Positions 33,175 through 38,309 of a stretch of 38,309 nucleotides of DNA are shown piece by piece. The stretch spans positions 1 to 38,309 of the forward strand of contig CANJNJ010000038.1 in assembly GCA_947474995.1 (NCBI GenBank), given 5' to 3'. Each line of letters opens with the position of its first letter. The stretch's first letter is position 1. The notes under the pieces are model-generated. The model had not been told where the DNA came from, made no database searches, and saw only the letters and a list, made by a program, of their open reading frames with translations. Made by a program: the position numbers and the translations under genes. Source of the stretch: Opitutaceae bacterium (GTDB lineage: Bacteria; Verrucomicrobiota; Verrucomicrobiia; Opitutales; Opitutaceae).

Positions 33175-34929
33175 ATGAAAATTTCCATCCGCCAGTTCCT
33201 TCCCGGCGTCCTGATCGCCTTCGGTTTCACGCTGACTTTTGCCGCCCTGGCGCAAGAAGCACTGCCGCCGCCACCTCCGCAGGCCGCCGAGGCGACCGCG
33301 GCCGATGTCACTCCCGCGGTGCCATCGGAGCCGGCTGTGCGCCGGCTCGATGCCGCGCCGACGGATCCGGCGACGGTCGATGCGACGACGGCGAAGCCGG
33401 AAGCCGAGAAGAACGCCCCCCGCGGTAAGAAGAAATCCAGTATCCGTCTGGGCAAGATGCAGGCGGCGGGGCACGGCACCGATCGCATTTCGGTTGGCCA
33501 CGATGCCAATCTGGCCGCGGGAGACTCCGCCGATGCCGTCGTGGCGGTGATCGGTTCGGCCACCAGCGCGGGCTCGGTGGCGGATTCGGTGGTGGCGGTG
33601 ATCGGGAACGCGCGGGCCACCGGGGCGGTGGGTGACAGCGTCGTGGCCGTGCTCGGCAGCGTCTATGTCGATGGGAAGGTTGGCGATGCGGTCGTGGCCG
33701 TCATGGGCGATGTCGAACTTGGCCCCAAGGCCGAGGTGGGCGGCGATGTCGTCGCGATCGGCGGCAAGATTACCCGTGCCCCAACGGCGATCGTACGGGG
33801 CAAGGAGCAGAACGTGGCCCTGCCCGGTGAGTTTGGCCACATCGAGGGATTGCACGCCTGGTTCCGCCAGTGCCTGCTCAAGGCCCGCCCGCTCGCCTTT
33901 GGGCCGAATCTGGGCTGGGCGTGGCTGGTCGCGCTGACCGCACTCGGGCTTTATGTTTTCATGGCGCTGCTCTTTCCCCGTGGAGCGGAAAAATGCCTTG
34001 GGACCCTCGAAACACGTCCGGGCTATTCGATTCTCACCGCGCTGCTCAGCGTGCTGGCGGCGCCAGTCCTGATCGTCCTGCTCGCCATCACGGGCGTCGG
34101 GCTGTTTGTCGTGCCTTTTCTCGTCGTGGGGATGCTGGTGGCATCGCTCTTCGGGAAAGCCGTCATCCTCGGCTGGATGGGACGGCGCATCACGCGACTT
34201 GCCGGCGACGGATCATTGAATCACATCGCGCTGGCCGTGTTGCTCGGCGGGATGCTGGTGCTCGGGCTCTACCTCGTTCCGGTCGTCGGGTTTATCGTCT
34301 TCAACCTGCTGGCCTGGATCGGAATGGGCGTCGTGATTTACACGCTGATTCTCGGAATGAAGCGGGAAAAGCCGGTGCCGGTGGCCGCGGCAGCGGCGAA
34401 TGTATCCCCGGCCGAGCCCCCGCTCGTAGCGGGGATGGCGGCGGGAATGGCCGGAGCGGGCGCGGTGGCCGAGGACCCCGTTTCCTCCCCGTTCACGGCC
34501 CCCGTGCCGCCGGTGGCGACGCCCCCACCGATGGTTTCCGCGGCTACGCTGCCGCGCGCCGGGTTTTGGATTCGCACGGCGGCGTTGTTGATCGACTTGG
34601 TGCTTGTGGCGGTCGTCACGAGCCTGGCGCACCTGCATCGGGACGGCGCATTCATGATGCTCCTTCTCGCGGCCTATGGCGCAGCCATGTGGCGGCTGCG
34701 GGGCACGACGATCGGCGGTATTGTGTGCGGATTGAAAGTGGTGCGGATCGACAATCGCGAAATCGACTGGACCACGGCCATCGTCCGTGGGCTGGGCTGT
34801 TTCCTTTCCCTTGCCGTCGCGGGGCTCGGCTTCATTTGGGTCGCGTTCGACGACGAGAAGCAGTCGTGGCACGACAAGATCGCCGGGACGACCGTGGTGC
34901 GGGTGCCGAAGGGCATGTCGCTGGTTTAG
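33175..34929 (+). CDS. Beta-solenoid-like repeat / multi-helix / RDD-domain membrane protein
   Basis: A 584-residue protein with an unusual domain order. A signal peptide (about 1-27) precedes a proline/alanine-rich linker. Five 17-18-residue repeats follow (about 117-200), each with the core GDSVVAVxG: GDSADAVVAVIG, GSVADSVVAVIG, GAVGDSVVAVLG, GKVGDAVVAVMG, EVGGDVVAIGG. They suggest a small parallel beta-helix as in polymer-forming proteins. Four or more transmembrane helices come next (about 246-395), then an Ala/Pro-rich linker (400-460), and an RDD domain (about 461-580; GFWIRTAALLID, DDEKQSWHDKIAGTTVV). It is third in the ECF operon, 19 bases after the anti-sigma gene. It may be the sensor or output of that system (inference). 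Confidence 0.82.
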   Translation: MKISIRQFLPGVLIAFGFTLTFAALAQEALPPPPPQAAEATAADVTPAVPSEPAVRRLDAAPTDPATVDATTAKPEAEKNAPRGKKKSSIRLGKMQAAGHGTDRISVGHDANLAAGDSADAVVAVIGSATSAGSVADSVVAVIGNARATGAVGDSVVAVLGSVYVDGKVGDAVVAVMGDVELGPKAEVGGDVVAIGGKITRAPTAIVRGKEQNVALPGEFGHIEGLHAWFRQCLLKARPLAFGPNLGWAWLVALTALGLYVFMALLFPRGAEKCLGTLETRPGYSILTALLSVLAAPVLIVLLAITGVGLFVVPFLVVGMLVASLFGKAVILGWMGRRITRLAGDGSLNHIALAVLLGGMLVLGLYLVPVVGFIVFNLLAWIGMGVVIYTLILGMKREKPVPVAAAAANVSPAEPPLVAGMAAGMAGAGAVAEDPVSSPFTAPVPPVATPPPMVSAATLPRAGFWIRTAALLIDLVLVAVVTSLAHLHRDGAFMMLLLAAYGAAMWRLRGTTIGGIVCGLKVVRIDNREIDWTTAIVRGLGCFLSLAVAGLGFIWVAFDDEKQSWHDKIAGTTVVRVPKGMSLV

Positions 34930-35032
34930 GTCAGCCCCGATTCGGACGATAGTTGAAGGGCCGGGCGAGGACGCTCCCGATCCTGCGCAAATCCGCACTC
35001 GTGGGCCGACCACCCCTGTCCGGACCGGGTGC

Positions 35033-35064
35033 CAATTCTATGTCGCGGCCGTGACATGAAATTG
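35033..35064. promoter_or_regulatory. 32-bp imperfect palindrome upstream of purE
   Basis: CAATTCTATGTC, centre GCGGCCGT, GACATGAAATTG. About 13 of 16 base pairs match when folded. It lies 104 bases after the RDD gene stop and 137 before purE. It may be a terminator or an operator. No purine riboswitch fold is recognisable here. Confidence 0.4.
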
Positions 35065-35200
35065 GTTATGCCGGGACGGGACCGGAACTCACGTTGCCGT
35101 GGGGCGCGGCGCGGACAGGAAAGTGAGCTGAGCCCGCGGCGCAATCAGCCCGCCTTTTCGTTTGCCGAAGGTGCCGCGGTTCCCCTACAGCCTAGCGCCT

Positions 35201-35686
35201 ATGGCAAAACCTTTGGTAGGGGTCATCATGGGCAGCACGTCCGACTGGGAGACGATGCAGCATTGCGTCCAGACGCTCGAGCAACTCGGCATCGCATGCG
35301 AGCGCCGGGCGCTCAGCGCGCACCGCACGCCGCATCTCGCGATCGAGTGGTGCAGCGGCGCCGAGGCGCGCGGGCTCAAGGTTATCATCGCGGCCGCGGG
35401 CGGCGCGGCGCATCTCGCGGGAGTAGCGGCCGCCGTCACGCCGTTGCCTGTCCTTGGCGTGCCGATGGAATCGGCTTCGCTGAAGGGGCTCGATTCATTG
35501 CTGTCGATGGTGCAGATGCCCGGCGGCATTCCGGTGGCGACTTTGGCGATCGGCAAACCGGGCGCGATCAACGCGGCGCTCTTTGCGGCCGCGATTCTGG
35601 CGCTCAGCGACGCCACGATCAAGAAAGCGCTCGACGATTTCCGCGCAGCCCAGACGAAGAAAGTCGCCGAAGCGAAGTTGCCCTAG
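35201..35686 (+). CDS. purE: N5-carboxyaminoimidazole ribonucleotide mutase
   Basis: Class I PurE, de novo purine synthesis: moves the carboxyl of N5-CAIR to form 4-carboxyaminoimidazole ribonucleotide. The 161-residue product is standard length. Motifs are [13 protein letters not shown] (phosphate binding), the catalytic-histidine region LSAHRTP (H41), [40 protein letters not shown] and [14 protein letters not shown]. The start at ATG 35201 leads directly to the beta strand; the frame is open 13 codons upstream without homology. purK is not in the window. Confidence 0.96.
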   Translation: MAKPLVGVIMGSTSDWETMQHCVQTLEQLGIACERRALSAHRTPHLAIEWCSGAEARGLKVIIAAAGGAAHLAGVAAAVTPLPVLGVPMESASLKGLDSLLSMVQMPGGIPVATLAIGKPGAINAALFAAAILALSDATIKKALDDFRAAQTKKVAEAKLP

Positions 35687-35798
35687 AGACGGTCAGACGC
35701 TTTCGGCCAGCGTTCACTGGCGCCGCCTGCCCGGCAGAACGACCATGGCGGAATGGGGTAAAATTCATGACCGTCCCCAAGCCTGCGATCCGTCGGCA

Positions 35799-36275
35799 TC
35801 AGTTATTCTTCGGCGGCACGACCGGGCGATCCGGGGCGCCGTTGTCCATGACGTAGCGCCACGTGCCGTCAGGTTGCCGCTTCCAAATCGTCAGGAAGAA
35901 ACCGCCCCGGACGATTTCCTTGCCGTCGGGTCCGGGCCGGCGCGATTCGTAGCGGCCGTAGTTGTACCCGAGCGTGCCGTCGTCCGAGACATCGGTGAAC
36001 AGAGCGGACCAAGTCAGCGTGACGCCGGGTTGGTCGGGTCCCAGGCGTTCGCGCACCGCGTCGAGGCCGCGGTATTTCCGCGGGTCAGTGTCGATGAACG
36101 CGACATCGGGCGCGGCAAAATGCTCGAAAGCGGCCAGCAGTCCTTTTTCACGCGCCATCGCGCAAAACGCGTCCTCGACGCGCCCCAGCTCAGCTTTGAG
36201 CTGCGCCCGGTCCGGCGTCGCGGCAGGCGCCAGCCACGGAGCCAGCAGGAGCAAACAGAGAAGGGATTTTTTCAT
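35799..36275 (-). CDS. Exported NTF2/SnoaL-like (DUF4440-type) protein
   Basis: A 158-residue protein with signal peptide MKKSLLCLLLLAPWLAPAA. The mature part fits the cone-like NTF2 fold: an N-terminal helix LKAELGRVEDAFCAMAREKG, FEHFAAPDVAFID, a middle helix GLDAVRERLG, and beta strands LGYNYGRYESRR, GGFFLTIWKRQPDGTWRYVMD. Such domains bind small ligands; no catalytic residue can be assigned. It is last in a likely three-gene run with mocA and xdhC (33-base gap). Confidence 0.8.
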   Translation of the reverse strand: MKKSLLCLLLLAPWLAPAATPDRAQLKAELGRVEDAFCAMAREKGLLAAFEHFAAPDVAFIDTDPRKYRGLDAVRERLGPDQPGVTLTWSALFTDVSDDGTLGYNYGRYESRRPGPDGKEIVRGGFFLTIWKRQPDGTWRYVMDNGAPDRPVVPPKNN

Positions 36276-36308
36276 GGGCCAACGGGTTGTTGCCCGGCAA
36301 AAACCTAA

Positions 36309-36959
36309 TCACGAATTTTGCCGCGCACCGGCAAAATCCTCGGGGGTGTCGAGGTCTTGCGCCAGCGCCGGAAGGTCGACCGGGGCCGTATCGGCCGGAT
36401 GGGCATTGAGCAGCGTGCGGGCTCCTTCCTCTCCGGTCAGCGCGGCGAGTGCAGGAAAGTGTTGGCGCAGAAACAGCGCCGGGGCGCCGTTGCGACCGCC
36501 ATACCGCGCGGCGATGATGCTGCGGCCGGTCGTGCTTTGCGCGGCGAGGAGTTGGGCGATTACTTCGGCCGAAAACGCCGGCTGGTCGCAGAGCGCAAAC
36601 AGGGCGCCGTCCAGTTTGCGGGAAAATTGCTGCAGGGTCGTGACTCCCGCGCGAATGGAAGCGGCCATCCCTTCGGCCCACGCCGGACTTTCCGTGATGA
36701 GCACCGGTAGCCGCGCGAGCACCGGCCGGATTTTTTCCGCGTTGGCGCCGAGGACGACCACCACCGGCCAGGCCGGCGAAGCGAGCGCGGCCTCGACGGC
36801 GTGAACCAGCAACGGCTTGCCGCGCAGTTCGAGCAGTTGCTTCGGCGAACCCATGCGAGTGGACGCACCCGCGGCGAGAATCACGGCTCCGAAACGCAGG
36901 GCGGACGCCGCCGATTTCTCGGCCAGCTGCCCACGGCTCTCTGTTCCCGGCCTATTCAT
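36309..36959 (-). CDS. mocA: Molybdenum cofactor cytidylyltransferase-like protein (MocA/NTP transferase)
   Basis: A 216-residue nucleotidyltransferase of the MobA-like NTP transferase group. The N-terminal nucleotide-binding motif is GAVILAAGASTRMGSPKQLL (24-43). GANAEKI, AWAEGMAASIRAGV, FALCDQPAFSAEV (metal-binding Asp) and GRNGAPALFLRQHFPAL follow, all as in MocA/CoxI-linked proteins that attach CMP to molybdopterin. It overlaps the start-side neighbour xdhC by 8 bases, which is good support for shared translation and a joint role in maturing a molybdenum hydroxylase. Confidence 0.88.
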   Translation of the reverse strand: MNRPGTESRGQLAEKSAASALRFGAVILAAGASTRMGSPKQLLELRGKPLLVHAVEAALASPAWPVVVVLGANAEKIRPVLARLPVLITESPAWAEGMAASIRAGVTTLQQFSRKLDGALFALCDQPAFSAEVIAQLLAAQSTTGRSIIAARYGGRNGAPALFLRQHFPALAALTGEEGARTLLNAHPADTAPVDLPALAQDLDTPEDFAGARQNS

Positions 36960-37956
36960 GGATCGGTTTCTGGCGTTCGCGGAGCGGGCGGGCGGATCGT
37001 CCGGTCAGGACAGACTGAATCTCGGCCACAATGGCGAGGGCGACTTGCTCGGGATTATCCACGCCGAGATCGAGCCCGACCGGGGCGTGGAGCCGGGCGC
37101 GGCTGGCCGCGGAAACCGCGACGCCCTCGCCCTCGAGGTCGGCGAGAATCTTGTTGGCGCGTTTCTTGGGCCCGAGCAGGCCGAGATAAGTGAGGGGCCG
37201 CGAAAGCAAGGCGCGCAGGATGGGAACGTCGTGGACGTAGTGGTGGGTCATGATGACCGCGAGTGCATCCGGCCCGGGCGCGATGCGGTTCACCAACTCA
37301 TCCGAGCGGCCAACGACGATGGCGTCGGCGCCGGCGAAGCGAGCCGCGGTCGCGAAAGCCGGTCGCGGATCGGCGACGGTCACGTGCCAGCCCATGTCCT
37401 TGGCCAGGCGGGCGAGAGGTTGGGCGTCATCGCCCGCTCCAAAGATCACCAGCGGGGTCGGCGGCGCCACGGTTTGACGGAAGACTCCGGCCGCGCTGGC
37501 CGGGGTCGGCGCGGCGACCGGGTCCGCGAGCTGCGTGCCGAGCGGGAGCCCGCTTTCTTCCGAGTGGGAAACGGCCAGCGTCGTCGGCTGATGGGCGGCG
37601 AAATTCTCCGCCAGGGTCCTGGCCCACACCGGCGCGACCGGGAGTTTTTCCAACAGGACGCGCACGACCCCGTGACAGCCGAGGCCGACGCCCCAGACCA
37701 AATCGTTTTCCGAAGTGGTGTCGTAGACCACGGCTTCGGCCTGGCCGGTCGTAGCCACCCGCTGGGCCCGGGCGAGAACGTCCTCCTCAAGGCAACCGCC
37801 ACTGATCGAGCCCACTCTCGTGCCGTCCTGGGTCACGAGGAGCCGCGCGCCGGGCCGCCGATACGAAGAGCCCTGAGCCGTGACGAGGGTCGCCAAGACA
37901 GACGCGCCAGCGTTGGGCGCAAGCAGGGTGCGGATAACGGCCTGAATCTCCTTCAT
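36952..37956 (-). CDS. xdhC: XdhC/CoxI family molybdenum hydroxylase maturation protein
   Basis: A 334-residue protein that holds and sulfurates the molybdenum cofactor for delivery to xanthine dehydrogenase-type enzymes. The N-terminal XdhC_CoxI domain shows LVTAQGSSYRRPGARLLV and VGSISGGCLEEDV with C55. CHGVVRVLLE follows, and then a C-terminal Rossmann domain with LVIFGAGDDAQPLARLAKDM, VTVADPRPAF, MTHHYVHDVPILRALL and YLGLLGPKKR. It is first in an operon with mocA. No molybdenum hydroxylase gene is in the window, so the client enzyme lies elsewhere. Confidence 0.92.
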   Translation of the reverse strand: MKEIQAVIRTLLAPNAGASVLATLVTAQGSSYRRPGARLLVTQDGTRVGSISGGCLEEDVLARAQRVATTGQAEAVVYDTTSENDLVWGVGLGCHGVVRVLLEKLPVAPVWARTLAENFAAHQPTTLAVSHSEESGLPLGTQLADPVAAPTPASAAGVFRQTVAPPTPLVIFGAGDDAQPLARLAKDMGWHVTVADPRPAFATAARFAGADAIVVGRSDELVNRIAPGPDALAVIMTHHYVHDVPILRALLSRPLTYLGLLGPKKRANKILADLEGEGVAVSAASRARLHAPVGLDLGVDNPEQVALAIVAEIQSVLTGRSARPLRERQKPIHE

Positions 37957-37973
37957 CGCGATTCCAACACGTC

Positions 37974-38117
37974 ATGCTGGCCGGGAAAGGCAAGTTCGTG
38001 AAGAAAGCGTGGACCTCGGCAGAGCTCAATCGGTTCGAAGATGAGAAGGATTTTACGAATCACACGGTATTCGGCGGATGGGTTGATGTCATAAAGTGTC
38101 CCAAATGGCGCGGCTGA
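37974..38117 (+). CDS. Possible 47-residue small protein
   Basis: An ATG-started frame with 47 codons: MLAGKGKFVKKAWTSAELNR, then FEDEKDFTNHTVFGGW, ending VIKCPKWRG. Charged and aromatic, unlike random frames in GC-rich DNA, with lower GC than the neighbouring genes. No Shine-Dalgarno and no family recognised. It could be a real small gene, a fragment of a transferred gene, or chance. Confidence 0.3.
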   Translation: MLAGKGKFVKKAWTSAELNRFEDEKDFTNHTVFGGWVDVIKCPKWRG

Positions 38118-38170
38118 AAAGATAAGTTCTGCGCAGTGGGCCAGGACGAAACACCCTAGCGAGCATCTGC

Positions 38171-38305
38171 ATGAGCCTTCAAAAATGGCGTGAATTGATC
38201 GTCAACGGGAGGTATGGCCGCCACATTGTATGTCCATGGCTTGATTGCGTTCATTTATTTATAAAAAATAATTATGATATAAAGACATGTAGAATAATTA
38301 TTTAA
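38171..38305 (+). CDS. Possible 44-residue open frame in AT-rich end
   Basis: ATG-started frame beginning MSLQKWRELIVNGRYGRHIV, with two cysteines and an Ile/Asn/Lys-rich end that follows the AT-rich composition. It stops four bases before the window end. No family recognised. Probably chance or a remnant. Confidence 0.15.
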   Translation: MSLQKWRELIVNGRYGRHIVCPWLDCVHLFIKNNYDIKTCRIII

Positions 38306-38309
38306 ACTA

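Larger units (their letters stand above)
37957..38309. other. 353-bp terminal stretch becoming AT-rich
   Basis: Upstream of xdhC there is no recognised gene. From about 38245 the sequence turns sharply AT-rich (CATTTATTTATAAAAAATAA, then TTATGATATAAAG). The xdhC promoter should be in the left part. Two short open frames (37974-38117 and 38171-38305) are listed apart. Confidence 0.5.

Noticed and set aside
32554-33855. 433-codon open frame on the minus strand
   Set aside because: Antisense to the anti-sigma and solenoid-RDD genes; the low-complexity Arg/Gly/His-rich product is typical of a shadow.
34930-35200. Purine riboswitch before purE
   Set aside because: No conserved purine-aptamer core could be recognised; only an imperfect palindrome is present.

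Overview
The window is a GC-rich bacterial chromosome segment, most likely from Verrucomicrobiota, family Opitutaceae or a close relative. This is inferred from several traits together: TonB-dependent receptors whose TonB boxes have the pattern seen in that group (EIVTLSAFQV, VMKLETFTVTG), two PEP-CTERM exported proteins, a GTP-type PEP carboxykinase, few clear Shine-Dalgarno sites, and intergenic space packed with short palindromic repeat families. No rRNA, tRNA, CRISPR array, intact insertion sequence or phage gene was seen.

Layout. 1-2.2 kb: a TVP38/TMEM64-type membrane protein overlapping xseA. 2.6-5.0 kb: a siderophore-type TonB receptor. 5.2-9.0 kb: msrB convergent with a Gfo/Idh/MocA oxidoreductase, which sits in tandem with a sugar-phosphate isomerase/epimerase and is divergent from a second one (carbohydrate or cyclitol turnover). 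9.0-15.1 kb: a GYF-domain membrane protein, a Tat-exported amidohydrolase coupled to a PEP-CTERM gene, a Fic protein with an operator-like repeat array, a monoheme cytochrome c and a second PEP-CTERM protein. 15.3-19.0 kb: a complete prpB-prpC-prpD methylcitrate (propionate) operon. 19.2-24.6 kb: a DUF2062 protein, a MacB/LolCDE-type ABC ATPase and permease followed by two tandem DUF3299 paralogues, a double-ACT protein and a CDF metal transporter. 24.9-28.5 kb: a large TonB receptor and a small membrane protein. 29-31.8 kb: pckG and an exported protein. 32.1-34.9 kb: an ECF sigma factor, a putative membrane anti-sigma protein and a protein joining a beta-solenoid-like repeat to membrane helices and an RDD domain. 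35.2-38 kb: purE, an NTF2-like exported protein, and a mocA-xdhC pair for molybdenum hydroxylase maturation. The last ~100 bases become very AT-rich.

How the genes work together. PrpBCD converts propionyl-CoA plus oxaloacetate to pyruvate and succinate, and PckG links oxaloacetate to gluconeogenesis; this suits an organism living on fermentation acids or sugars. The ABC/DUF3299/CDF block may concern envelope or metal homeostasis (inference). The sigma/anti-sigma/solenoid-RDD operon looks like an envelope-sensing unit and is the best candidate for an undescribed system.

The most distinctive signal is how repeat DNA meets coding DNA. A 187-bp element tipped with CTAG supplies the stop codons of two convergent genes. 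A palindromic repeat has become the tail of a PEP-CTERM protein whose stop overlaps the next start. A repeat found upstream of prpD also occurs inside prpD, where it encodes an 11-residue insertion. Several genes end inside hairpins.
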